Shown here: one piece after another, positions 1 through 11,531 of the stretch
Layout of the letters: the number at the start of each line of letters is the position of its first letter
How positions within the stretch are numbered: the first letter of the stretch is position 1
From: Proteromonas lacertae
Taxonomy: Eukaryota > Sar > Bigyra > Opalinata > Proteromonadidae
Reading direction: 5' to 3'
Assembly: GCA_002245135.1 (NCBI GenBank)
Contig: NGBS01000207.1
Location: 1 to 22,068, forward strand
DNA: 22,068 nt
Made by a program: the position numbers and the translations under genes
Notes under the pieces: generated by a model
Seen by the model: only the letters and a program-made list of their open reading frames with translations
Told to the model about the DNA's origin: nothing
Databases searched by the model: none

Positions 1-2928
1 CTTACTTTTGTTGTCCTTACTGTTGCTCGGAACAACTTCCTTCCGGCAGTTCCTTACTCATCAAAGTTATCCCTGCCAGAAGCTTATCAAGTACCGTATC
101 AAGAGAGAGTTCCCTGACTCAAACGATTATGAGAAGAGCCATTGCTTCTTTAAGCACTACAAGAACATGCAATACATCCCCATTGTCATCTACTACGATA
201 CCGAGGTCTATTTCAAGAAGGTATCCCACGTTGATGCAGATGGTAATGCCTTAAACGAAAGCAAGACTGAGGAGTCCAAGAAGTCCCTTCACGTATTATA
301 CAGTTATCATATCCTTGTGTGGAGTAGAGTCGATGACTTCCCTTCAAGGTGCATTGAAGGCAAGAAGACAAGTCCGATCAGAACTTAGAAGAAGAGCTAG
401 TGAGTCAGTTCCTATTGATCGGAGAGTTGATTGAGGACTATTATCGAGAGATCAGTGATAAGCCAAAGGTGATGAGAGTAACTAAGGATGATCAGGCAGC
501 TTTTAATGAAGCAACTAACTGTGCCTTCTGTGGTGAGTTGTTTACCAAGGAGAACTATAAGGTAAGACATCATGATCACTTCACCGGTAAGTACATCGCA
601 GCCTTATGCAATTCCTGTAACACAGCTTGCCAGATTGCTTATATGAGAATCCCGGTGATAGCCCACAATGCTAAGAACTACGATCAGGCATTCATCCTAC
701 GAGAGTTAGCTAAGAGATGTCAAGTAGATGTGATACCAAAGTCCGATGAGAAGTTCCTTAGCATATCAACCTTACGATTGTCCTTCATTGATAGCTACTG
801 CTTCATGTCCTCTAGCTTAGAGTCTCTTACAGAGTGCTTACATCGTCAGGCAGTCCAGTCCGGGACTTCAAGAAGTACTTTGCCCTGGTGTTCTATGTGA
901 TGAACCAGATCAAGGGATATGATGAAGAGTTGATCAAGACTTACCTCATGCAGAAGAACTACTTCCCTTATGAGTATTGTGATGACTTAGCCAAGTACGA
1001 TGACCAGAGTTACCACCACAAGAAGCTTTCTACTCAGAGCTCAATATGAAAGGAATCAATGAGGAGGAGTACAACTTTGCTGTGAAGTGTTTAAGAAGTT
1101 CAAGTGTCAGTCCTTAGGTGATTACAACATGCTTTACTTAGCCGTCGATGTTGGCATCCTAGCAAGTGTCTTTGAGAACTTCCGTAATGTTATCCTCGGA
1201 GGGTTCCAGTTAGATCCAGCCTGGTACATCTCTGGTCCTAGTTTATCATGGGATGCATTCCTCCAGCATGAGCACATCAGCATCCCCTTGATCTCCGAGG
1301 AAGACATCTACGACTTCTTCATAGCTGGCCTTTACGGAGGTATCTCATCTATGGGAAGTGAAAAGTATAGCACTAGTAAACAAGTATCAGAACAACTACG
1401 ATCATCGGAGCTTCTACTTATATCATGTACAATGACTACAATAGCTTATGCCATCCACGATGTCCTCCAGCAAGTTACCATGTGGAGATTTCAAGTTCAT
1501 TGCCACGACCGATGAAGTCATTCAAGAAATCCTCTCGAAGCCTTATTACGATGACATGTCTATGAAGGAGTTCAAGGAGCCAGGTAAAGGATACTTCCTC
1601 GAAGTCGATTATCGAGTGTCCGAGAGAGCTTCATGATAAGTTCAAGGAGTATCCTTTGTTCCCAGAACGAAAGACAATCGCTTACGATCAGCTATCACCG
1701 ACTCAGCAGGCATTAGCTCAGAGCATGGATTGGTGCTAACAACAGAGGATGGTAAGATGACCATGAAGGTAAAGACCGAGAAGTTGATCTGCGATCTCAC
1801 CCCTAAGAAGAATTACGTAATCCATAATCAGGCACTTAAGTATGCAGTTGAACAAGGTTATAAGATACAAGGTGTCCATCGTGTGTTGGAGTTCACCGAA
1901 GAACCTCTGATGAAGACCTTTGTGGATGATATGATCCGATACCGAGTAGATGCAAAGAAGAGCAATCGTACTGCCGATAGTGATACTTATAAGCTATTGT
2001 TGAACTCCATCTATGGTAAGAGCTGTGAGCGTAAGGAACGACGATCCAGCATCAAGATAGCCTGCTCCGAGAAGACCTTTAAAAGTACGCTAGCAGCAAC
2101 TGGTTCGATACCTTCAAGAACTTAGATGAAGAAGATCCAGATCTCCGATTATGTTATTTCAATAAGTCCGCCTGCTTCATTGACATGCCCATCTTCCTCG
2201 GGTACATCAATCTTATGCTTATCGAAGTTGAAGATGCAAAGGTTCTGGTATGATGTTCTCTATCCCTTGTATGGATCCTCCTTGAAGTTGCTTATGACTG
2301 ATACCGACTCCTTGCTTTATAAGTGTCAGACTGAAGACATCTATCGAGATATTATGGAGCATAAGCAGTTCATGAGGATGATGGACACTGGCATCTCAAC
2401 GTTGACATCTTAAGGATAGAGGAATCGTCTATGACAATTACAAGGACACTGGCAAGTTGAACTTATTGAAATGTGAAGAGAACAGAATGGTAAGCTTTAT
2501 ACAATCACTCAGTTCGTCGGAATTAAACCAAAGATGTATGCTTACGAGAAGAGTGAAGCTTCTTCCGTCTACGTGGAATGTGATAGCCGTGCAAAGGACT
2601 CAATAAAGCCTTAAGAGAACAGAAGAACTTTGACGTCTACTTCAAGACTCTCTTCAACATGCTACCCATGGAGGATATGAATTGTAAGACCAGGAACTTC
2701 CGTGTCCTCGATCAGCACATCTACACCGTAGAGACCACCAAGAGAGTCTTCACTCCCTTTGATGATAAGAGGTACTTTATCGATCACATTAGAACATTGC
2801 CTTATGGGCACTACTCAATACTACCGAAGGATCAGAGGATGATGATGATTTCAATGAGTTGTGGTGAGACCAGTAACACGCATAAGCTCATAGCTTTTAC
2901 TATCAACGAGTGTTTAGGGTACTTGTAA
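1..2928 (+). pseudogene. Protein-primed DNA polymerase B, Polinton/Maverick type, copy 1 (broken, left end outside window)
   Basis: Polymerase of the family that replicates linear protein-capped genomes. Family marks appear in the expected order. The exonuclease I motif YYDTE lies near 190-215. A Cys/His cluster (CAFCGELF ... HHDHFTGKY ... CNSC) lies at 520-621, and exonuclease II (HNAKNYD) near 664-690. The stretch typical of Maverick polymerases, LGDYNMLYLAVDV and LDPAWYISGPSLSWDAF, lies near 1118-1265. Polymerase motif B (KLLLNSIYG) is at 1991-2017 and motif C (TDTDS) near 2297-2311. The closing signature DDKRYFIDHIRTLPYGHY lies near 2760-2815. The gene is broken, with roughly eight to ten interruptions. 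Its base composition is far GC-richer than the second copy. Family assignment is secure; activity is not expected. Confidence 0.88.
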
Positions 2929-3019
2929 AGTCACTGGAGTAAGAATCATCGGAGATAGCTAGTTGGTCTTTTCCTTGTCATTCAAAGAGCTACTTACAAT
3001 CACCCACAATTACTTATCA

Positions 3020-3540
3020 ATGGAAGCCATCGGTAACAACTTACTCCAGACCGTAGATTGCCCAAGTGATAACAACTACCCGAAGTTACCATCAGAGAAT
3101 GAAAGGCAAGTGTTAGAGATGTGGATGAACAGGGCCGAGCAGATCTATCATTCCCTGGTCAGTGGAGAAGCACGTATACTCTACGATGAGCAATCTCTCG
3201 TTATTGTAAAGACCGAGATCATCAGTAGTAGCTTCGGAAAGGCTTACAACCTCTTGGACACTTGCGAGAAGATTAACATGGAGAGTTGTCTTGGACAAGG
3301 TGCAATGATAAGAGACTTAAGGCATCGACTCAATTAAGAGAACGAAGTGTACCTTGTAGGCAATTCAATTAAGAGAAAAGCATCTCTAGGAAGCTACTTG
3401 AAGGATAAGAGACGTAGACTTAACAAGAGCAAGGAGTCTTCTCTGACGATTCCTCCTCCTTCTCTGAGAAGGATGAGGAATCACCGGAGGAAGACTTTTA
3501 CCGAGGACAATGCTTAACAACACCCCCAAGAAGCCAAAGT
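3020..3540 (+). pseudogene. Unrecognised companion gene of polymerase copy 1 (fossil)
   Basis: Open coding-like sequence directly after polymerase copy 1, with the same GC-rich composition. The first ATG of the longest frame is at 3020; a longer reading would need a TTG start. The N-terminal part, to about 3337, is a mixed soluble sequence with no motif I know (for example KLPSENERQVLEMW). The region beyond it codes for a basic cluster (KDKRRRLNKSKE, nuclear-signal-like) and a Ser/Glu/Asp-rich stretch. The locus appears broken once or twice. Position and composition suggest it belonged to the same element as polymerase copy 1. Function unknown. Confidence 0.4.
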
Positions 3541-3745
3541 AAATGATCTTAAGATAATCAACCTCCTACATTCATTCTCTAGTCTTTGTAAGGGGGGTAA
3601 TAGAAAACATAGCTTCATCATCCCGAGATAACCATCACTTCTAGATAGCTTCCAGGAGTCCCCGTAGGAGATCGTCTCATAGATAGATAGATATAGGTAG
3701 GTATAGAAATAGCTTAGAGGAGTTCCAGTAAGGAAGTAGACCCCG
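3541..3745. other. GC-richer non-coding stretch with short repeats
   Basis: No gene is visible. It contains a short ATAGATAG microsatellite near 3679-3693 and several related AGGAGT/GTAGGA phrases. AGTAGACC occurs at two nearby sites just downstream, about 3735-3760. This could be the decayed flank or terminal region of the GC-rich block, but I see no matching inverted copy elsewhere in the window. Confidence 0.35.
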
Positions 3746-3790
3746 TTGAGAAGTAGACCTGTTGGGAGGAATCCCGTAGGAACCTTACGT

Positions 3791-3827
3791 AAATGGGACT
3801 ATGGTACAATGTGCCAGAGTCCCATTT
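3791..3827. repeat. 10-bp inverted repeat at the composition boundary
   Basis: Perfect arms AAATGGGACT (3791-3800) and AGTCCCATTT (3818-3827) with a 17-nt loop. They sit where the GC-rich block changes to AT-rich sequence. It may be chance, a junction relic or a short hairpin. Confidence 0.5.
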
Positions 3828-3829
3828 AT

Positions 3830-6800
3830 ATACTATATAATAATGATATACCAATAATCAGCGATACATTCTTTGGTGGATTAATGCCTTCTTCCCTACC
3901 AAAACCTAACCAAAATCAAAGATTTAATGATAGAATACGTGATGCTAGAGAAGTTGATAAATCATCTCAAGGTGTTACCAGGAAATGGGTTTTCAATTAT
4001 AACAATAGAAATTACAGTACATTACAACAATGTTATCATGATTTTGTTAATAATAGTGATATCAAAGATATATTACATGAACTAGCTGATACTATGAATA
4101 TGATCAAATTTTTCTTTATTGTACGTTCAATTTATATACCTGATGAGTCTACTGACAGCGATGATGAAGTTTCTATATTTAGTCGTAGTAGACTATGTGA
4201 AATAACAAAAATGTCTACTGTAGGTGAAATACAAACTATACTGGAGAATATATTTACACAATATCAGAAGATGATTCAAATCATCCTCAAAGTGGTCTTA
4301 CTTTTGCTAGAGTAAATTACTATTGAATTATATGTAACAAAATTTAAAGTGATACGTGGAAGTAGTTTTATTGTTTTACCTGCTAAACTTCAAGGTCTTA
4401 GATGTTTAACAAATGTAATAAATGAAGATAATGAATGCTTTAAGTGGAGTGTACTATGCTCATTATATTCTAATAATCTACAATGTAATAAAGATAAACC
4501 TGAAAAATACAAAATGTATGAAAAAAACATGATTGGAGTATGTTAACATTCCCTGTTGATGCTACAGACAATGAATCTATTGATAAGTTTGAAACAAGAA
4601 TCGACTAAATGTCAATATATTTTATATTGATATTGCTAAAGATAAAGAAGAAATATTCTTACCCATTCATTTATCTAAACAAAAGAAATCTAAAAAATAT
4701 AGTGTTGTAAATCTATTGCTAATAAAAAATGAAGATGGAAATTCACACTATGTAACCAATAAATACCTTACCTGCTTTATTTAGAAAAATGATAGATAAA
4801 AAGAATAATAATAATAATATATTTATGTGTCCATACTGTCTCTTCTATACTTACGATGATGGATCCTTTAATAGTCACCAAATATGACTGTCAAGATAAA
4901 GAGAATGTATTAAGATTATTCCCTGATAAAGATGATAAAGAAAAATCATACTTAAAATTTAGGCATTGGACTCACCTCCAAACATTGCCAGTTGTTATGT
5001 ATTATGATACTGAAACTTATTTTGTACCATATGATAATGAATTGAATTTAAGTAGATATAAATCTATGGAAGAAATAGATGATAATGATACTAGAATAGA
5101 ATTATCAAAAACTGAGCAATCTATTATGGCTAGGCATAAGCTTTATTCCTACTGTATCTATGTAAATAGTAAAATACCAGATATAAACAGTTTTACTGTG
5201 ATTAAATATAAACAAAATGAGGATCATAATATTGAAAATGATTTTGTATTGGATATATTAAATATATACGATCAAATATGTACAGTTTACAATTACAGAC
5301 TAGCTAATCCTAAACCTTTTGATGGAGATGAAATAGCTAAGGATATACATAATAAAAAGAGAAAATGTGACTTTTGTGGTAAACCATTTAATTCTATTGA
5401 TCATGTAAAGGTACTACACCATGATCATTTCACAGGTCATTTATTGCTTCAATTGGTAGTAATGAGAATCTAAATATTGATATAAAAAAATTAAAAGTAC
5501 CAATAATAGGTCATAATGCTATGAAATATGACCAGCATTTCATAGTAAAGGAATTAGCCAAATTTGCTGCAATAACTAATAGCCCACTCAATATTATACC
5601 TAATACAGATGAAAACTATAAGTGTATACAATACAAGAATTTGGTGTTTATTGACAGTTATTTATTCTTAGCAGGTTCTCTAGCAAATTTAAATAGTGAT
5701 CTAAAAATTACAGCAGAATTAAATAATACTAAGAAAGAAAAATTCAAAACAATTTATGAGAATTTTAAAGAATATAATGGACATTACCTAGATGATGAAA
5801 TTATTGAAAAATACTTACTTCAAAAGAATTATTTTCCATATGAACATATGACATCTCTTGAAGCTTTTGAAGAAAATTTCAAAGATCTTACTATAGATGA
5901 TTTTAAGTCTAAATTGAATGATAATGAAACTATTAAACCTGAAGAATTTGATTTTGCTATGGAAGTAAATCAAATATTTGGATTTGATAATATACGTGAA
6001 TACAATTTATTTTACTTGAAAATTGATGTTTATATTCTTCAGTCTATATTTAATGATTTTAGAGATAATATATTTGATACTTTTCATATAGATCCTTGTT
6101 GGTATATTTCATTACCCAGTTTATCACTCGATTTATTCTTGCATGTATCTGATGTGAACTTAAATTATTTTGTGAACCTGAATACTATGATTTTATATTG
6201 AATGGTTTATACGGTGGATTATCATATATTGGTAAGCGTAAGGAAGATGCAATAACAAATTTATGAAAAATTATGATGAACTTTACCTAGTAAATTCTTA
6301 TTATATCAAGACTATAATTCTTTATACCTTCAGTTATGGCTTCTTGTAAAATGCCTTTAGATGACTTTTGAATTTATTGATCCAAATTCTATTACATTAG
6401 AAAGTATACTTGATTTGCATATTATGAAGAAATGGATCAAGATAGATTAGAGAATAATGATTTTGGTTATATATTAGAAGTTGATATCGAATTACCTATA
6501 GAGCTACAAGACAAGTTTTAAAGAATACCCATTGTTACCTGAAAGGAAGAAAATACCTAAAGAATGGTTATCTGATATACAAAACTGAAAGAGCTGAAAA
6601 TCTTGGTATTATACATAAAGAAAGAGTACTTACCATGCTACTGAGAAATTAATAACTGATTTGTATCCTAAAGAAAAATATATAATACACTACCAAATTT
6701 TGAAGTTTGCAGTTGAACATGGCTATAAAGTGGGTAAAGTGTATAGAATAATGAGATTTACTGAAGGTCTATATATGGGTAAATATATTAATACTATGGT

Positions 6801-7687
6801 ACAAAAAAGAGTCCAAGCTAAAGAAAACAATCAGAATACTACTGCAGACTATATAAAGAAATTAATGAATAGTTTATACGGTAAATTTATGGAACGTGTT
6901 GAAAAGAGAAGTAACATTTCTTTAATTACTAATGAAGATCAAATGATTAATGCTGCAAGTGATCATGGTTTAAAGACTTTATCATTATTGAAGGTGACTT
7001 AAGAATTGCACATTTTCATAAGAAGCTATATGAAATTAATAAACCTATACAAATTGGAATGGTTATCTTAGCACTGTCTAAACTCAAAATGCAAAAATAT
7101 GGTATGATGTATTAGATAAAAAATATGGTTCTGATAAGCTAACACTATGTATGACTGATACTGATAGTTTACTTTTCTCAGTTGAAACTAATGATATTTT
7201 TAAAGACTTAGAGGATCCTATCTTTAATAATTGGATTGATGGAAGTAATTTGAAAAATCCCTACTTAGAAAATTATAAGTTAGATATACATAGAGCTGTT
7301 CATCCAGGTACACTAAATCGATTAAAATTTGAAGAACAGGATAAGAATAATAAAAACCTATATGTTATAACAAAGTTTATAGGATTAAAATCAAAGTGCT
7401 ATATATACGAAAAGGAGAAAGTGAATAATGAATCTGATAATAATACAAATACTGACAATCGTTGTAAAGGTATTAATGTGAAAGTTTCTAGAAAAATAAC
7501 TTATGATATATACAATGATTTTGTTGAAGGTGCTAGTAAAAGTCAAAAATATGAAGTATGTCAAATCAAATCAATACATCATAATGTTTATACAACAGTA
7601 CAAAACAAAACTGGCTTAACCTATTATGATGATAAAAGATATTTTTTTGATAAATACAATACATTGCCATATGGATATAAAAAATAA
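3830..7687 (+). pseudogene. Protein-primed DNA polymerase B, Polinton/Maverick type, copy 2 (broken)
   Basis: Second polymerase of the same family. The N-terminal region includes the Maverick-type stretch GSSFIVLPAKLQG ... DNECFKWSVLCSLYS (near 4358-4470) and a C-x2-C zinc-finger-like patch near 4828-4880. Exonuclease I (YYDTETYF) is near 5000-5020. The Cys/His cluster CDFCGKPF ... HHDHFTGH is at 5366-5450. Family phrases FPYEHM, YNLFYLKIDV and IDPCWYISLPSLSLDLF lie near 5830-6135. Motif B (KKLMNSLYGKF) is at 6856-6885, motif C (TDTDS) at 7154-7168, and the closing DDKRYFFDKYNTLPYG near 7630-7675. Expected full architecture is present but broken, about eight to ten interruptions. It is strongly AT-rich, unlike copy 1, and similar to copy 1 only at protein level in the motifs. 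Its 3' end faces the minus-strand gene at 7710. Confidence 0.9.
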
Positions 7688-7709
7688 TAATTAATTAATA
7701 CTCATATTT

Positions 7710-8121
7710 TATATATTTATTTTTCTTTTAAAATACTGACACCTCTTCATATTGTGGTCTATCTCCAAAATTTCCAAAAATACTATTTGCTATAGCATTA
7801 ATTCTGGGTCCATTTCATTCAAATTATAATCATGTAGAGTTCCCCAATTTGTATCATTATCAAATAATGTTGCCACAGTTTTAAATTGTTTTTCTTGAGG
7901 TTTTGCGGCATAACATGATTATAAGTAATATCATTGGGATTGATATATTCATCAGTATATTTCGGCTCAATTTTATAATTACTTTTTTCATTATATGAAT
8001 TCTTAGCAATTTCATAATAATTTTCAGTTACTGATCTTTTAGGATCTGTTTCATTTTCTAAATATCTATGTTTTCTTTTTATTTGCATTTCGTTAACTGA
8101 CTCATCTTGACTTATATTCAT
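7710..8121 (-). pseudogene. Unrecognised minus-strand gene with basic motif (fossil)
   Basis: Begins with ATG at 8121, about 10 nt after the stop of the upstream coiled-coil gene, so the two form a tight minus-strand pair. The first hundred codons are open and hydrophilic (MNISQDESVNEMQIKRKHRY at the start) and include a KRKHRY basic cluster. The rest of the locus, to about 7710, is coding-like but looks broken. It converges with polymerase copy 2. No family recognised. In related elements this position often holds structural or fibre-like proteins, but nothing here proves that. Confidence 0.45.
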
Positions 8122-8130
8122 CTTTTGTTT

Positions 8131-9260
8131 TTATGACCTTTTTTCTATAAACTTTCTTACTTGATTATAAGTTAAAGTCATTGGATCTACATTGCTTTCA
8201 TCTATATTTTTAGTTTGGAAATATTGATTTATTCTGTTTAACTTGTCATCTATATTTTCTTTTCTAAATGGATCAAATATATTCTCTTCGCTTTCATCTT
8301 CTTCAATACTATATCTGTATTTACAGGTTGTGGTATTGTTAAATCTAAAGTTGGTTCATTGTATATTACATCATTCATCATAGGATACTGCACAACTCCT
8401 AAATCATTATAAGATGCTTTGTGAGCATTATTAATTGTATCTTTTAATTTTGCTTCATATACTGCTTTTTGTTCTTCCATTTGTTGTAATAATTTACTCA
8501 TGTTATTAGAATGTTCTTGTTCATTAGCTTTAACAACTTTAGCCATGTTATTGTTAGCAGCTTCTACCATTTTTAATTTTTTCTGCTATTGTTTTTTCAT
8601 ATTTATTATTGATTTCAGCTATTGTTTCATTTAATTTTCTATTTTTTGCTATTACTTCGTTATACATCATTTCTTGTTCAGATAATTTTTGTTTATGCTC
8701 TTCCATTTGATTTTTCAATTAAACTTTGCATTTGTTCTAATTTTGATGTATCAGTATCATGATTTAATAATGCATTTTGTAATTCTTCTGTAACACTATT
8801 ATAACTATGTTGAAGACTAGCCAAATCTTGTTCTACACTATCATGATCCATTTTTTAGTATTAATATCTCTGTTTCTTTCATACTTAATTTTTCATTCAA
8901 TGCTTGAAAATTTATTGCATCTTGTCTTTTTTATGTTCTAGTTCTGCTATATTTCCTTTTTATATAATCTGTAATCGTTTTCTATTTGATCTTTTACTTC
9001 TTTTATTCCTTTGATTTCTTCATTCTTTTTATTTTATTTCTACTAAATGTTGTGCTTAAGATTTTCTGCATTATTCCAATGCTAAATTTAATTCTCTTTT
9101 ATTTTGATTATTTGCATTTTTCAATTCTTCATTCTGTTGTTTTAATTGTCTAATTTGTTTTAATTCTTGATAACTTTCTTCATTATATTTCTGAGCATAT
9201 AATTTATGCTTACTTTTAAATAATTATTTTCATCTTTATCATCTAATCTAGCATAAATTG
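8131..9260 (-). pseudogene. Long coiled-coil protein gene (fossil)
   Basis: The minus strand encodes a long Glu/Lys/Gln/Asn-rich sequence with heptad-like spacing, for example LLQQMEEQKAVYEAKLKDTI (near 8440-8500), EQEMMYNEVIAKNRKLNETI (near 8620-8690) and EEQKAVYEAKL-type phrases. After the coil comes a more ordered segment with VVQYPMMNDVIYNEPTLDLT, and the C-terminus ends KFIEKRS before a stop at 8131-8133. The gene is broken, several interruptions. No homologous family can be named. The coiled coil and the place between polymerase and capsid gene suggest a structural or fibre/tail-like virion protein. The left part (9000-9260) is the least clear. Confidence 0.55.
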
Positions 9261-9269
9261 AAAGAATTC

Positions 9270-10203
9270 AATATATTATTCAAAAATTTTCGATGGACTT
9301 GCTTTAAATAACGGGAAAAATTCAAGAAATAATATTAAGTCAAGAAATAATATTGCCAAAACTATTATGAACAGCATGTTGGATCAAAAGATATATTACA
9401 TGGGAGATTATATTGTAGATTTCATTTTGCAGATTTCTATAATACCATATTAGCTCTAAAAAATGATATATATTTTGGTGAAGTTATTTATATTCAATTC
9501 ACATTTGCACAATTGTCAATTGGGTTCATCATTTAATAGGCTCAGAGTTATATTCTGGATGGTTAAATTTTGTAGGAATGAAAGTTGTTGATCCTAGACT
9601 TTACATTTGTTATAATAAAGATCCAACCTGTAATGCTAATACTATTAATTATTCAACTCATCATCCTAATGACTTTACTGATTTTAACATACTTCAAATC
9701 ACTAAAGACCCAATTCCAGGTAGTACTACTTTTAACTATAACTTCAGTATTAATAGCAGTATAGGAAGTTATGTTAAATTTATATTATACAGAGCATATT
9801 ATAATGATGCATATAATAGAGATGCTATTCCTTTTGATCAAGATCAAGATAGAATAAGATGGCAAATTAATGATTTCGTTTATACTCCTGACTACTTATA
9901 TCCTTCAAAATATCAAACTTGGGAATATATGAGAAATATTATTCAAAATACATTATATGATAAATGTAATGTATATTCATTTCCAAAAACATTTTTTGAT
10001 GTTCTAAATTTCAGTACTGATCGATTAACTGAATTATAATTAAGAGCTGGTAAAGACTTAGCAAGTGATTTAAAAATTACTTTGGATTGCTCAAATCAAC
10101 GATTTGATGCTAATAATAATCCATATACAATTCATCATAAAATCTATATTATTACAGGTAAACAATTGATTATTGGACCAAGAGGTGTTGAGAAAGTAGT
10201 ATA
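9270..10203 (+). pseudogene. Probable major capsid protein (double jelly-roll), fossil
   Basis: A plus-strand, aromatic- and Asn-rich coding region rich in beta-strand-like phrases. An early stretch reads NTILALKNDIYFGEVIYIQF. The best-preserved part, 9578-10039, has PRLYICYNKDPTCN, FNYNFSINSSIGSYVKF and a Tyr-rich segment around DFVYTPDYLYPSKYQTWEY. The C-terminal part carries GKDLASDLKITLDCSNQRFD and KIYIITGKQLIIGPRGVEKV, then a stop at about 10203. It lies just before the packaging ATPase, a common arrangement in this virus group. Broken, about three interruptions. The capsid call is inferred from composition, size (about 310 codons for the visible part, shorter than the usual 500 or so) and position, not from a diagnostic motif. 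Confidence 0.5.
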
Positions 10204-10256
10204 AGTAATAATACTTTATTATTGACTTATATTTTTATTTTTTGATTTCTCACTAC

Positions 10257-10270
10257 ATAATATATACATA
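10257..10270 (+). promoter_or_regulatory. TATA-like element before the ATPase gene
   Basis: TAATATATACATA-type sequence ending a few bases before the ATG at 10275. In DNA this AT-rich such runs occur by chance, so support is weak. It resembles the runs before the genes starting at 18065 and 18457. Confidence 0.25.
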
Positions 10271-10274
10271 CACT

Positions 10275-11034
10275 ATGTTTAAATTTGAAAAAATAAATAA
10301 TATACAAATTGAACCTGTTGATGGTGGTGAGTCATTTGATCCTAAGAAAATTCTGGGTTATGATTACTTTAATGAGCCTTTCTGTAATATTTTTTATGTG
10401 GCTCGTAAGAACAGTGGGCAAACTACTTTGATATACAATATATTAAGACATATTATAGATCCAAAATATAAGAAAAAACAACATGTACATTTTTTCGTAG
10501 GTACAATCAAACAAGATAGGATTTATGATTCAATTAAAGAGTTGTTAGATTATAATGAAATTAGTTATGATGAAAATGATTATTATTTGAACCTTATTCA
10601 AGAGATAATTTAGTAGATAAGTTAATGAAATCAATGATGATACAAACAAAGATAATTATGAATATGCTGAACATATTATAATATTTGATGATCTTAGTTT
10701 AGAGTTGAAAACAGCTAATATCATACCAGTATTAATGAAAGAAAATAGACATTTAAAATCAAAAATTATAATTAGTAGTCAATATATTACTGATATAGTA
10801 CCTTCAGCAAGATCACAAGTAGATTATTGTTTAACATTTTATGGATTGAGTAACAGAAATTTGTTTGACTTATACAACTCATTGAATATATGGATACCTG
10901 AATATGAAACATTTAAAGAGTTATATTTAGCTGTTACTAAGCCACAATATAACTTCTTATATATTGATAATGTTAAAAAAGTGTTTAGAGCTAACTTTAA
11001 TATTTTGATTGAAGACCATTCTGAAGTTTCTTGA
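10275..11034 (+). pseudogene. FtsK/HerA-type genome-packaging ATPase (A32-like), fossil
   Basis: Motor that drives viral DNA into the capsid in Polintons and their relatives. Start chosen at ATG 10275 (MFKFEKINNIQI). A P-loop-type region lies near 10395-10440, preceded by the beta-strand CNIFYVA. The Walker B phrase EHIIIFDDL is at 10669-10695. The stretch KENRHLKSKIIISSQYITDI near 10735-10797 matches the sensor region of this ATPase group (RH ... SQ), followed by PSARSQVDYCLTFYGLSNRN. Length is about 250 codons, normal for the family. It appears broken about once. Its stop overlaps the start of the next gene (TGATG). Family assignment is good; activity is not claimed. Confidence 0.8.
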
Positions 11035-11528
11035 TGTTTTTATTAATTTTGTTATTTTATTGTTTATTAATACAAAAAATGTTTATTGGGGATAGACAAA
11101 CTATTGATTTAAACATAGATCAAACAAAATTAGCTAATGATATTGCTGATAAAATAAATCTAATTGATGAAGCTAAATTAGCAACAGATATTGCATCTAA
11201 AGTTGTTATACCACCTTCATCAATAACACCAGAAGATAAAGTAGATATAACATCAAGTATAATAACTAGTGTAAATAGTAATACTACTAAAGAAGTAGAT
11301 ACAAAAAAATTAGAATTAGAAGAATATTTGAAATCAATAAAAGATATAATCAATAAACAAGTACTTGTACTATGTGATTCAATAAACAATACAGTTAATC
11401 GTATACCTCGAAATTTAGTACCAAAACCTTATTGTTTACATAAACAACATACTAGTTATACAGCGAAAAGAAGAATTAATGGTATATGGGATAGTGATGA
11501 TAAAACATTTAAAATACCTACTAAATAA
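11034..11528 (+). CDS. Small one-pass membrane protein, helical, element-encoded (looks whole)
   Basis: Reads 164 codons from ATG 11034, which overlaps the ATPase stop (TGATG). A TTG three bases upstream would be in frame, but ATG is the better start. The N-terminus is a hydrophobic segment (MFLLILLFYCLLI, residues 1-13) that could be a membrane anchor or signal. It is followed by a charged helical region (residues 25-50 and 70-115, Asp/Lys/Ile-rich) and a basic C-terminal part with PKPYCLHKQHTSYTAKRR. No family recognised. The position directly behind the ATPase suggests a virion or membrane-associated role, but this is inference. The frame looks intact. Confidence 0.6.
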   Translation: MFLLILLFYCLLIQKMFIGDRQTIDLNIDQTKLANDIADKINLIDEAKLATDIASKVVIPPSSITPEDKVDITSSIITSVNSNTTKEVDTKKLELEEYLKSIKDIINKQVLVLCDSINNTVNRIPRNLVPKPYCLHKQHTSYTAKRRINGIWDSDDKTFKIPTK

Positions 11529-11531
11529 GAA

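Larger units (their letters stand above)
1..3790 (+). mobile_element. GC-richer Polinton/Maverick-like fossil block (partial)
   Basis: This block carries a degraded protein-primed polymerase and a companion gene, both on the plus strand, and is clearly GC-richer than everything to its right. It begins outside the window, so the polymerase N-terminus is not visible. No capsid or ATPase gene of matching composition is seen here. I infer that it is a separate element, or a piece of one, lying next to the AT-rich element that starts near 3800. The alternative is one element holding two polymerases of different origin. Confidence 0.6.

Noticed and set aside
3113-3298. Minus-strand ORF
   Set aside because: Antisense shadow of the GC-rich plus-strand gene at 3020-3337; no motif.
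1-7687. Polymerases as parts of a fungal linear mitochondrial plasmid
   Set aside because: The Cys/His HHDHFTG cluster and the LDPAWYISGPSLSWDAF-type signature are Maverick-like, and capsid/ATPase genes follow. Mitochondrial plasmids lack these.
11120-11389. Minus-strand ORF
   Set aside because: Exact antisense of the membrane-protein gene 11034-11528; Ser/Ile-rich sequence typical of a reversed Asp/Lys-rich frame.
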